Positions 23,852-29,820 of a stretch of 42,551 nucleotides of DNA are shown in pieces (the stretch's first letter is position 1; every line of letters begins with the position of its first letter). Origin of the DNA: a virus; IMG/VR virus record IMGVR_UViG_3300030329_003374, positions 1 through 42,551 of that record; one strand, written 5' to 3'. A program made the position numbers and the translations under genes. The notes under the pieces were generated by a model that had not been told where the DNA came from, searched no databases, and saw only the letters and a list, made by a program, of their open reading frames with translations.

Positions 23852-24535
23852 TTATGCCTTGGAGGTGTCCCTGAGCCCCTTCTCCTTCATCTGGGATTCA
23901 CCGAGGAAGTTGCCGTTGGAGCTGTAGCGATCACGGTAGGCTCGTGCACTCTTCCTCTCCCGGTTGGATTTCAGCATTGCCCTCCACCCACAGCAGATAG
24001 CCGCCTTAATCCTGTGGGGTGCGCTTCCCCTCTTCCAGCTCTTGCTGAGCACATCCTCCCGGGTGAGCCCAACGGCCTCGAGTGATTCCTCGATGGCGAT
24101 TGCTCCCGAGCTGTTCCTGACCAGCGCATCGCTTGGCTTACGCTTCCTGCGCCTGCGCCTCTTCAGCTTGAGCTCCTGCTCCTTCAGGATGGCGCACTTC
24201 ACCCTGTGCTCTGTGCTCCCGGCCTTCCATCGGTTGCTGGTTAGCTGCTCCCTGCTAAGGCCCATTGCGGCACAGGAGGCGTCGATGTCAACCCTCCCTC
24301 GATCATTCAGGATGTACCGCTCGTCCAGCTCGGCTCTCCTAAGCTGCCGGTGTGCCATGTGCTGGCTGCGCTCCCACGCTGACATCTCATCAGGCGGGGC
24401 CGGTGCCTCGGTTGTGTCTCCGAAATCCGCCCCGAAGGTCAACCCTCCCGAGCAGTTATTCTTCACCGCCCAGATAATCAGCTCAGCGAGCTGCTTTGAG
24501 GTGACGGTGACCGTTGCTGTGAATATGTCTTTCAT
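23852..24535 (-). CDS. Protein with internal tandem duplication and basic linker (227 aa)
   Basis: Residues 73-117 and 137-181 are copies of one another: RYILNDRGRVDIDASCAAMG with LSREQLTSNRWKAGSTEHRV, and ALVRNSSGAIAIEESLEAVG with LTREDVLSKSWKRGSAPHRI. They are joined by an Arg/Lys-rich linker (KRRRRRKRKP). Each copy looks like a small helical DNA-binding unit. The gene is preceded by the leader CAGAAAGGACAGA-ATG. No named family is recognised; binding to repeated DNA or RNA sites is a reasonable inference. Confidence 0.68.
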   Translation of the reverse strand: MKDIFTATVTVTSKQLAELIIWAVKNNCSGGLTFGADFGDTTEAPAPPDEMSAWERSQHMAHRQLRRAELDERYILNDRGRVDIDASCAAMGLSREQLTSNRWKAGSTEHRVKCAILKEQELKLKRRRRRKRKPSDALVRNSSGAIAIEESLEAVGLTREDVLSKSWKRGSAPHRIKAAICCGWRAMLKSNRERKSARAYRDRYSSNGNFLGESQMKEKGLRDTSKA

Positions 24536-24548
24536 TCTGTCCTTTCTG
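24533..24548 (-). promoter_or_regulatory. AAAGGACAGA leader before the duplicated-domain gene
   Basis: On the minus strand CAGAAAGGACAGA stands directly before the ATG at 24535. It is a shortened copy of the leader found before many plus-strand genes and decides this start. Confidence 0.65.
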
Positions 24549-24563
24549 TTTGTTTTGTTGTTG

Positions 24564-24671
24564 TTACTGCCAGCCGAATACCAGCAGTGAGATTATAGTT
24601 CCGAGCATGAATGCTACCCACAGCGTGTGGGCTATCCTTACTCCCAGTGATGTATCGTGATAGTTATGCAT
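24564..24671 (-). CDS. Small single-span membrane protein (35 aa)
   Basis: This short frame lies between the helicase loader and the duplicated-domain protein. It starts MHNYHDTSLGVRIAHTLW and has one hydrophobic helix (VAFMLGTIISLLVFGW) before the TAA. The ATG follows a doubled copy of the phage leader (GGGACAGAACA then AAGGACAGAACAT), which strongly supports translation. It is a candidate membrane-acting early protein. Confidence 0.68.
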   Translation of the reverse strand: MHNYHDTSLGVRIAHTLWVAFMLGTIISLLVFGWQ

Positions 24672-24696
24672 ATGTTCTGTCCTTGTTCTGTCCCTT
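24669..24696 (-). promoter_or_regulatory. Doubled GGACAGAACA leader
   Basis: Two tandem copies, AAGGGACAGAACA and AGGACAGAACAT, precede the ATG at 24671 on the minus strand. The doubling suggests the sequence is more than a simple Shine-Dalgarno. Confidence 0.62.
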
Positions 24697-24713
24697 GGCC
24701 GCATAGTGCAGCC

Positions 24714-25349
24714 CTAATCCTTTGCCCTCATGGAGTAGCTGACGCAGTCGAGCTCTATGACCTCGTTGTCGCCGCGAATCATCCTGTCAGCGATCCTCAC
24801 ATCGATGTCGGAGATGTCCTTCATGCTCAGGTTCGAGGTGATCACCGTCCACTTGCCCAGTCGCTGATCCAGCATCGAGGCGAGCTGCCTCTGGCTAAAC
24901 TCGGTTGAGTACTCAGAGCCCAAGTCATCGAGCACAAGGAAGTCGGCATCCGCGCAGCTCTGGAAGGCGCTGAACGCTCCACCCCTCATCTCGTTACACA
25001 GCTTGCTGAATTTCTTAAACAAGCCGTGCTTCACCAGCTCGGCACCTCGCTTCATGTAGAACTGGCCCTTGTCCTCCCAAGCCCTCCAGATGCCCTTGGC
25101 CAAGTGGGTCTTCCCGGTGCCCGAGTTGCCAACCAGCGAGAGCCATCTGGGAGCCGTCCGCCTGTCAGCCATGTCACGGCCAAACTCAGCGGCGGCGCGT
25201 AGTGGAGTCATCAGTGCCATATCCTTGCAGGGCTTAAACTCGTTAAAATACCTCGCCCACATCTTCAGTTGCTCGCTGCTTAGCGGCTCCCGAGTAGTTG
25301 GCTTTGGCTTTGTCGTTATACTCTGAATTATTTGCTGTATGTCTCGCAC
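24714..25349 (-). CDS. DnaC-like helicase loader, AAA+ ATPase (211 aa)
   Basis: This is a DnaC/IstB-type ATPase that would load the host replicative helicase onto the phage origin. Walker A is GNSGTGKT (74-81), Walker B is FLVLDD (about 137-142), sensor I is in VITSNLS (about 168), and Arg residues in RIADRMIR may form the sensor II/arginine-finger region. The start is a GTG with AGGAAGGA eight bases upstream. It overlaps the initiator gene by 107 bp in another frame. Together with the initiator it is the analogue of lambda O and P. Confidence 0.85.
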   Translation of the reverse strand: MRDIQQIIQSITTKPKPTTREPLSSEQLKMWARYFNEFKPCKDMALMTPLRAAAEFGRDMADRRTAPRWLSLVGNSGTGKTHLAKGIWRAWEDKGQFYMKRGAELVKHGLFKKFSKLCNEMRGGAFSAFQSCADADFLVLDDLGSEYSTEFSQRQLASMLDQRLGKWTVITSNLSMKDISDIDVRIADRMIRGDNEVIELDCVSYSMRAKD

Positions 25350-26157
25350 TGTTCTTCCTTCCTGTTATTTTTTCGGGAAACAACCCTATCCAACCCTGAG
25401 CCATGCTCTGCTCCATCGTCTCGATGGCCACAGCGGCTCCCTCTCGATTCATCATCTTGAGCTGCGCCTTCACCATGTTCTGGTTGAGCGGCTTGTTGAT
25501 GTCTCGACGGTGATCGAGCCACTCATTCCATGTCCTGAAAAAGTCGGGATTGTCCAACCTCTCAGGTAATATATATTCTACTCTATTATTCTTATTATAT
25601 ATATAGTAGTAGGGGGGTTTTTTGCGATTAGGCTGGTAACTTTCCAACAACTCTCCCTGTTTTTTCTTTTTCCTTGTTGTTTTTGGTTTTTTAGAGGGAT
25701 TGTTCCGCGCAGACTTGCCAGTCACTTGTTGGTTTGTTGCCAGACACTTGCCAGTCACTTGCTCGTCACTTGTTGGTGACTTGCCAGTCACTTGCTCGTC
25801 GCTTGCCGTAAACTTGCCAAGCGCCTTCTTCGCTGCTTCGCGGCAATTTGTAAGCACCTCCAAGGTCATCTCGGAGGTGTCCAGCCAGTTCTGGAACTGC
25901 ATCGCAGCATAGTGAATCGAGGAGCGTTTCCGCTTCAGCACCCGGGCCACTAGGTCGGATGACAGTCCCCTGTCCTTGTACAGCACAAAGACCACAGCGA
26001 ACCGTGGAGTGATTAGCTCTGCCTGTTTTCGCATGGAGCGCAGATCGTCGAGGGTGACCCCGAAGAGCTGGGCTATTGCCTGAGCCGCCTCGAGAGCCCC
26101 GCTTATGTCGGTCGTGTAGACGAGGTTCTGCGGCTTGTTGTTGTTCTTGTTTTTCAT
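25243..26157 (-). CDS. Replication initiator with DnaA domain IV-like N-terminus (304 aa)
   Basis: Residues about 30-92 (FGVTLDDLRSMRKQAELITP, then RFAVVFVLY and LKRKRSSIHYAAMQ) follow the pattern of the DnaA C-terminal DNA-binding domain, including the segment equivalent to 'RDHSTV'. Residues about 118-150 are three 11-residue repeats around DEQVTGKS, encoded by the iteron array. A very basic linker (KKPKTTRKKKKQG) and a C-terminal domain (WNEWLDHRRDINKPLNQ) follow, the latter probably contacting helicase loader or helicase. The origin appears to lie inside this gene, as in lambdoid phages. Confidence 0.8.
   Translation of the reverse strand: MKNKNNNKPQNLVYTTDISGALEAAQAIAQLFGVTLDDLRSMRKQAELITPRFAVVFVLYKDRGLSSDLVARVLKRKRSSIHYAAMQFQNWLDTSEMTLEVLTNCREAAKKALGKFTASDEQVTGKSPTSDEQVTGKCLATNQQVTGKSARNNPSKKPKTTRKKKKQGELLESYQPNRKKPPYYYIYNKNNRVEYILPERLDNPDFFRTWNEWLDHRRDINKPLNQNMVKAQLKMMNREGAAVAIETMEQSMAQGWIGLFPEKITGRKNSARHTANNSEYNDKAKANYSGAAKQRATEDVGEVF
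25567..25700. other. AT-rich tract, putative DNA-unwinding element
   Basis: The stretch 25567-25611 is almost pure A/T with TATATAT runs and is followed by T-rich blocks up to about 25690. It adjoins the iteron array on the side that is downstream in the initiator gene, the same order as in the lambda origin. The compositional contrast with the GC-richer neighbours is plain. Confidence 0.68.
25713..25822. repeat. Iteron array of about ten 11-bp repeats, putative replication origin
   Basis: The word ACTTGCCAGTC begins at 25713, 25746 and 25779. Related 11-mers (ACTTGTTGGTT, ACTTGCTCGTC, ACTTGTTGGTG, GCTTGCCGTAA, ACTTGCCAAGC) fill the array at an exact 11-bp step. Every third copy is nearly identical, giving a 33-bp higher-order repeat. 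The 11-bp step places sites on one face of the helix, as expected for initiator binding. The array lies in the initiator gene beside the AT-rich tract. Confidence 0.8.
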
Positions 26158-26165
26158 GTCGTTGT

Positions 26166-26636
26166 TTATTGTTTACTTAATCCATAATCCAGTATCAGCA
26201 GTGCATCTGCTGTCTTGTCTGTAATCTTCTTCTCGAGCTCGGGGTGCCTCAGTATGGCCTCCCTCTTCAGCATCCTTTTCCACTCGCTCTTATCCACCGT
26301 CCGAGAGGAGCGTGTGCCCATGTCGAGCCACTTCTGCCATGTCTGGGGGCGAACGAGGTTCACCTTGCAGCCACTGGCGTTGAGGCACTCGATGGCGTAC
26401 AGGGCACCCAGAAGGCACCCGTAGTTGGCACCGAAGTTGAACATCCTGCTGCCGGGGTGAGGGGTGCCGATGTAGCCCCCAACCTGTTCGACCCAAGCGA
26501 CCTTGGGGAGGTGCCGTGTGACGAGCTCAGCTATGGCTGGCTCACCCTTGGGCATACGGTGCAGCGTAATGGCTCCACCTGTGTCATGCACGGCCACTCC
26601 ACCTCCAGCGCCGGGGTCTATCCCGATGGTCACCAT
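26166..26636 (-). CDS. RuvC-like Holliday junction resolvase (156 aa)
   Basis: This endonuclease of the RNase H fold would resolve branched DNA before packaging. The catalytic acids are visible: D7 in TIGIDPGAGGG, E50 in VAWVEQVGG, and D140/D144 in TDKTADALLI. The ATG at 26636 overlaps the end of the exonuclease gene by a few bases (ATGGTGA). Frames reaching further upstream are an artefact of reading through that gene. Confidence 0.86.
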   Translation of the reverse strand: MVTIGIDPGAGGGVAVHDTGGAITLHRMPKGEPAIAELVTRHLPKVAWVEQVGGYIGTPHPGSRMFNFGANYGCLLGALYAIECLNASGCKVNLVRPQTWQKWLDMGTRSSRTVDKSEWKRMLKREAILRHPELEKKITDKTADALLILDYGLSKQ

Positions 26637-27304
26637 CCGATCTTCTCCCAGATGGCCTTGGTGAGCCTGATGTCGTTCTCGAGGTAGTCGAGGGCAGCCT
26701 CCCTGTCGGTCTTCCACAGCTCATGGAAGTGCTCCCCAGAGCCAGCCTTCTCGCCCACACCCAGAAATCTGGCCAGCCTGTCCAGACTGATCCGCTTCTG
26801 GAACTCGCCGCAGGCATACACCTCCATCAGGTCAACGAAGTTCTTCCGCCACTTCACTGGCTGATAAAACTCGAAGGGGAATGTAATCCCGTACTTCATC
26901 GAGCGCCTCAGGAGGAACGGCCAGTCGAATGAGTTTGAGTTGAACCCGATCCAAGTGGCCGAGAAGACCGGCCTGTAAAGCGCCCAGAATGCCTCCAGAA
27001 TCGATTTCTCGCCCATGTCGGCTATCACATACACCTCGGGGTCATCCGAGAACGCATAGCCGATGGCGAGCACCCTGCCCGTGGTAGCCTCTAGAGGTGC
27101 CTTGGCGATGGCGTCCTTCGACGCCTTCTTGCGGTACGCCTCGATGGCCTCCTCCTTCTTGTAGGTGGCTGGCACCTTGACCGGGGGCAGCATCTCCTTG
27201 ACTCGCCCGAGGGGCTCAGGGCCGGTCTCGATATCGAAACAGACCCCGAGCTTGCTCGGTGAATCGCCCAGCTTGGGAACCCTCGGCTCAGAATGGAACT
27301 TCAT
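26630..27304 (-). CDS. DEDDy 3'-5' exonuclease (224 aa)
   Basis: This is a DnaQ/PolB-type proofreading-like exonuclease without a polymerase. ExoI is CFDIETGP (D24, E26), ExoII lies in WIGFNSNSFDWPFL, and ExoIII is YLENDIRL (Y207, D211). The ATG at 27304 overlaps the last codons of the SSB-like gene. The 50 residues upstream in this frame are only the shadow of that gene. It is likely used in recombination or DNA repair together with the SSB-like protein. Confidence 0.85.
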   Translation of the reverse strand: MKFHSEPRVPKLGDSPSKLGVCFDIETGPEPLGRVKEMLPPVKVPATYKKEEAIEAYRKKASKDAIAKAPLEATTGRVLAIGYAFSDDPEVYVIADMGEKSILEAFWALYRPVFSATWIGFNSNSFDWPFLLRRSMKYGITFPFEFYQPVKWRKNFVDLMEVYACGEFQKRISLDRLARFLGVGEKAGSGEHFHELWKTDREAALDYLENDIRLTKAIWEKIGW

Positions 27305-27926
27305 CGCCGTCAGCTTCCTTTTTGGCTGGCTCCTCGTTGACCGACTTGGCTTCGCGGTCGGCCTTGGCCTTGTCCCGCTTGGCTTGCCGCTCGTCCTGTG
27401 CCTCCTGTGGCCCTTCTCCGAAGGCGGTGTACTCAGGGGGCTCGTAGCCGTCACGCTCGGTGAGGACTGTCCACTCTCCAGAAGGCTCGACCGCCCTCTT
27501 GTTCTTCTTCACCACATCGACCAACGAGTATTGGATCTCCTCGTTGTTGTCATTGATGAAGGAGTTCTCCTCCACAACCAGCGTGGCTGACTTGCCGATG
27601 AGCGTGGTGAAGTCGAAGTCCTCATCAGAGGTGAAGCCATCCCCAATCCACCCTTCGAGGAGCGAGAACAGGTTGCTCCGCCTAGACCCTCCACTGATCA
27701 CGGCATTGAGCCGCTTGGTCTTGACCAGCATGGCCTTGGTGTTGCCGTCATCGTCCTCGACCATGGCCTCGAAGTACATTTTTATGTACCCCTTCCAGCC
27801 GTAGTTCGACTTGATCCAGCCCATGTCCTCGACATCCACGCAGACGCCGCTGTGCACACCCTCTGGGCATGGGACTCGTTTACTGTTATTTGAGTTATTT
27901 GTTTTTATGTTTACTGCTAGTTTCAT
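27288..27926 (-). CDS. Single-stranded DNA-binding-like protein with SSB-type tail (212 aa)
   Basis: The N-terminal about 140 residues are beta-rich (GVCVDVEDMGW, IKMYFEAMVED, SATLVVEENSF) as in phage OB-fold SSB/DUF669-type proteins. A long charged linker rich in Lys/Glu/Ala leads to the C-terminal tip GDEVPF. This matches the acidic Pro-Phe tip by which SSBs recruit partner proteins. It is followed by the exonuclease and resolvase genes, consistent with a replication-recombination role. Confidence 0.75.
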   Translation of the reverse strand: MKLAVNIKTNNSNNSKRVPCPEGVHSGVCVDVEDMGWIKSNYGWKGYIKMYFEAMVEDDDGNTKAMLVKTKRLNAVISGGSRRSNLFSLLEGWIGDGFTSDEDFDFTTLIGKSATLVVEENSFINDNNEEIQYSLVDVVKKNKRAVEPSGEWTVLTERDGYEPPEYTAFGEGPQEAQDERQAKRDKAKADREAKSVNEEPAKKEADGDEVPF

Positions 27927-28009
27927 TTATGCTTAGTTCGCTTTCGCGTATGTTCTGTCCAGCCCCTCCAGATACGCCCGGGCCACTCGGCTCGGCTGGG
28001 GGGGCACTC

Positions 28010-28201
28010 TCACTTCCATAGTTGTTCACCTTTTTTCATTTCCTCCTTTGTCCTCCTTTTGCCCTTCTCGGGTAGCGCGGTAATGGCCGTCTCGAGTATG
28101 TCGGTCATGCTCGTTCCACGGGCAACGGCTACCCTTTTGAGTTTTAAGAGGTGCTCTTTGGTGAAACGAAAAGAGCAGAGGTGTTTGTTTATGTTATCCA
28201 T
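28010..28201 (-). CDS. Ribbon-helix-helix DNA-binding protein, first minus-strand gene (63 aa)
   Basis: A short beta strand (LCSFRFTKEHLLKLK) is followed by VAVARGTSMTDILETAITAL, the RHH arrangement of CopG/Arc/ParD-like regulators, and a basic tail. It is the promoter-proximal gene of the long minus-strand operon. It follows a leader AAGGACAGGAC-ATG. A role in controlling the divergent promoters next to it is likely. Confidence 0.75.
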   Translation of the reverse strand: MDNINKHLCSFRFTKEHLLKLKRVAVARGTSMTDILETAITALPEKGKRRTKEEMKKGEQLWK

Positions 28202-28215
28202 GTCCTGTCCTTAAT
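28199..28215 (-). promoter_or_regulatory. AAGGACAGGAC leader before the RHH gene
   Basis: ATTAAGGACAGGAC directly precedes the ATG at 28201 on the minus strand. It is a variant of the leader used throughout the genome. Confidence 0.6.
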
Positions 28216-28242
28216 CGAGCCCGTTGGGCCGTCAAAGGCGGG

Positions 28243-28271
28243 AATGTATATGCGGATATATACGCTGTCAA
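28243..28271 (-). promoter_or_regulatory. Promoter of the minus-strand operon with inverted-repeat operator
   Basis: On the minus strand TTGACA (28271-28266) is followed after 17 bp by TACATT (28248-28243). The spacer holds a perfect inverted repeat GTATAT-N6-ATATAC (28246-28263), a good operator for a dimeric RHH repressor. The first gene starts about 40 bases downstream. Confidence 0.68.
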
Positions 28272-28297
28272 CCCCCTTTTTTTTCAGGCCCGTATTC

Positions 28298-28338
28298 AGG
28301 CTTGGCCTGTATGTACACGGTGGTATGATTTCCGCGAG
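28298..28338 (+). promoter_or_regulatory. Probable plus-strand promoter with TGTATGTACAC site, short leader
   Basis: TTGGCC followed after 16 bp by TATGAT lies just before the ATG at 28339, leaving only about 9 bases, so the message would be nearly leaderless. The spacer contains TGTATGTACAC (28308-28318), which is also found in the two other plus-strand promoters. The -35 match is weak. Confidence 0.45.
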
Positions 28339-28569
28339 ATGAACAACAAGTCTGGTGGAGAAAAAAACAAGCAGCCAATCGGCATTCGCCTCGACAGGGA
28401 GGTGCTCGAGCTACTCGCCAAGGCCGCTGAAGCGGCTGGGGTGAGCCGCACTGAAATTATTGAGGAATGCGTCAGGGCACACGCTTCTGACTATGTTTCC
28501 CACATCTTCGAGAAGAGGAAGAGCTCCCTCGAGAGCTACCTAAAGACCTCAAAAGGCAGAAGGAAATAA
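28339..28569 (+). CDS. Ribbon-helix-helix regulator, first plus-strand gene (76 aa)
   Basis: IGIRLDREVLELLAKAAEAA followed by GVSRTEIIEECVRAHASDYV is a clear RHH fold, with a basic C-terminal tail. It is divergent from the minus-strand RHH gene, with the two promoters between them. A pair of small divergent regulators is the natural place for the lysis-lysogeny or early control switch, particularly as no CI-like repressor exists elsewhere. No strong Shine-Dalgarno is present. Confidence 0.78.
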   Translation: MNNKSGGEKNKQPIGIRLDREVLELLAKAAEAAGVSRTEIIEECVRAHASDYVSHIFEKRKSSLESYLKTSKGRRK

Positions 28570-28654
28570 CCTCCTCCGCACTGCTGCCCGTCACCCTCGC
28601 CAGCCGCTCAACCTCCTGAGCAGCCCATCCTGTTAGCCTAATCTCCTTATTCAT
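28472..28654 (-). CDS. Possible third RHH protein, antisense to the previous gene (60 aa)
   Basis: From the ATG at 28654 the frame reads MNKEIRLTGWAAQEVERLAR, then VTGSSAEEVISFCLL. The strand-helix-turn-helix pattern resembles an RHH protein, and more than half of the frame lies outside the plus-strand gene. Against it are the overlap of nearly 100 bp, a Ser/Arg-rich tail and no clear ribosome binding site. Confidence 0.32.
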   Translation of the reverse strand: MNKEIRLTGWAAQEVERLARVTGSSAEEVISFCLLRSLGSSRGSSSSSRRCGKHSQKRVP

Positions 28655-28707
28655 CCGGGGCACCATAGCGCCCTAGCTGGGACATATGCCGTCCTACCCC
28701 CCTCAAA

Positions 28708-28766
28708 AAAAAAGTGAAAAAAAATGTATTTACAGGGTTGACACTGACCATACTTGTATGTACACT
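28708..28766 (+). promoter_or_regulatory. Plus-strand promoter module 1 with A-tract and TGTATGTACAC operator
   Basis: A run of A tracts (28708-28728) precedes TTGACA (28738-28743), a 17-bp spacer and TACACT (28761-28766). TGTATGTACAC at 28755-28765 covers the -10 region. The whole block from the A tracts to the -10 is almost the same as at 31379-31440, so it is a duplicated promoter cassette. Confidence 0.75.
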
Positions 28767-28796
28767 GTTCCTGTGCTTCGCAATGGGCGGGGCCGA

Positions 28797-28816
28797 AATT
28801 GGACAGAACAACAATG
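28797..28816 (+). promoter_or_regulatory. GGACAGAACAACA leader
   Basis: AAATTGGACAGAACAACA-ATG decides the start at 28814 rather than an upstream TTG that would add 20 residues from the promoter itself. Confidence 0.65.
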
Positions 28817-29095
28817 AAAAAAATCACATTCACCGAAAACGAGCTGAAGGCAGTCAGGGTTTGCTTGAACTACAACGACCGTGAGTCTCAGCTTTGCGAC
28901 AATTATTCAAACGGCGGGGTTGAGGAGTTCAAATTGGAGCTCGGCTGGAATGACCAGCAAGTCGGGGGGCTCATTTCTTCAATGACCGAAAAGGGCATTG
29001 GGTACATCGACAACGAGGAGAGCGATGGAATCTTTTGGCTCACCGAGGATGGCGTTAACGCTTACTTCGATCAACTGGAAAAACAGGGGGCGTAA
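28814..29095 (+). CDS. Unknown small protein after promoter module 1 (93 aa)
   Basis: The start at 28814 gives MKKITFTENELKAVRVCLNY, an acidic helical protein with a segment VGGLISSMTEKGIGYIDNEE and WLTEDGVNAYFDQLEK. The middle resembles a small winged-helix fold (LISSMTEKGIGYIDNE as helix and wing), but no family is recognised. It is the first gene of an operon of small early-type proteins. Confidence 0.65.
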   Translation: MKKITFTENELKAVRVCLNYNDRESQLCDNYSNGGVEEFKLELGWNDQQVGGLISSMTEKGIGYIDNEESDGIFWLTEDGVNAYFDQLEKQGA

Positions 29096-29131
29096 GCCCC
29101 CTCTTCTTTACGACTGCGAAATTGGACAGAA

Positions 29132-29365
29132 ATGAAACTCAAGGACACAAACGGGAAGGAATACACCTTCTGGCATGAAGACTACGAGGTTGGCTGCGGG
29201 GGCACCGAAATCCCGATGAACTACCTCGACGGCAAGACATACCTGTATGTCTGGAATCCCTCGGAAAAGCACTACGCTTACTATGTGTATCAGGATGATG
29301 TCTTCATCCCCGAGAACGCAGCGCCTTGGGTGACCGGGGCGACAACCTACACTTTTGGAAACTGA
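29132..29365 (+). CDS. Unknown small beta-rich protein (77 aa)
   Basis: The sequence has many aromatic residues (YTFWHEDYEVGCGG, YLDGKTYLYVWNP, YAYYVYQDDVF), giving the look of a small beta-barrel. It follows a short leader ATTGGACAGAA-ATG. There is no signal peptide. I do not recognise it. Confidence 0.62.
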   Translation: MKLKDTNGKEYTFWHEDYEVGCGGTEIPMNYLDGKTYLYVWNPSEKHYAYYVYQDDVFIPENAAPWVTGATTYTFGN

Positions 29366-29366
29366 T

Positions 29367-29522
29367 ATGAAGGACAAGAAAGCAACAAAAAGAGCAATCA
29401 AGCCGATCCCGATCCGCCCTGCCTACATGGGCAGCGTGAGCGAGGCCCAGCTAGAGGCACGGCGCAAGGCCGGGATGTTCTCGTTCATGCAGAAACGAGA
29501 CCAGCAACAGGACTGGGGTTAA
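29367..29522 (+). CDS. Small basic protein (51 aa)
   Basis: The frame MKDKKATKRAIKPIPIRPAY continues to QKRDQQQDWG. It begins two bases after the stop of the previous gene and ends four bases before the next start, so it fills the gap exactly. It is Lys/Arg-rich at the N-terminus. No family is recognised. Confidence 0.6.
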   Translation: MKDKKATKRAIKPIPIRPAYMGSVSEAQLEARRKAGMFSFMQKRDQQQDWG

Positions 29523-29526
29523 AATT

Positions 29527-29820
29527 ATGAAGGATAAATTCTTCCAAGAGGAGCTGGATGGAATTCGGCTGGAGATCGAGGAGCGCCACGCCGCGCTTAG
29601 GTACATAGGCATCAGCCCAGCCAAGCGGCTCACCAAGACGCTTATCGAGCGTTTCGATAAATGCGTCAACTGGGCGAACGACTTCCGCGACTACGGCTAT
29701 GACCGCAGGGAGAAGTTCATGGCGGCGAACCGCTACTCGAAACTGTTCCTGATCACATCAGGAGCGTTCGAGCTGAAGTCACCCCTGCCCAAGCTGCGGA
29801 GACTGAAAGGACAACGATGA
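29527..29820 (+). CDS. Unknown helical protein (97 aa)
   Basis: This charged helical protein has RLEIEERHAALRYIGISPAK, then RLTKTLIERFDKCVNWANDF, and a basic C-terminus (LPKLRRLKGQR). Its stop overlaps the next start (ATGA). It has no known motif. Confidence 0.62.
   Translation: MKDKFFQEELDGIRLEIEERHAALRYIGISPAKRLTKTLIERFDKCVNWANDFRDYGYDRREKFMAANRYSKLFLITSGAFELKSPLPKLRRLKGQR

Noticed and set aside
25713-25822. CRISPR array reading of the 33-bp repeats
   Set aside because: There are no unique spacers between the repeats: the units are contiguous 11-bp words in a coding frame. Iterons explain them better.
26637-26717. Upstream extension of the RuvC-like protein to 26717
   Set aside because: The added 27 residues are the shadow of the exonuclease gene, and the RuvC fold starts at the Met at 26636.
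27305-27454. Upstream extension of the exonuclease to 27454
   Set aside because: The added 50 residues are Arg/Ser/Thr/Pro-rich shadow of the SSB-like linker. The Met at 27304 fits the family.
27933-28013. 26-aa frame (GTG, MRVPPQPSRVARAYLEGLDR) between the RHH and SSB-like genes
   Set aside because: It is coupled by GTGA to the RHH stop, but it is very short and contains the GGACAGAACA leader word itself. The stretch is more likely the untranslated leader of the SSB-like gene.
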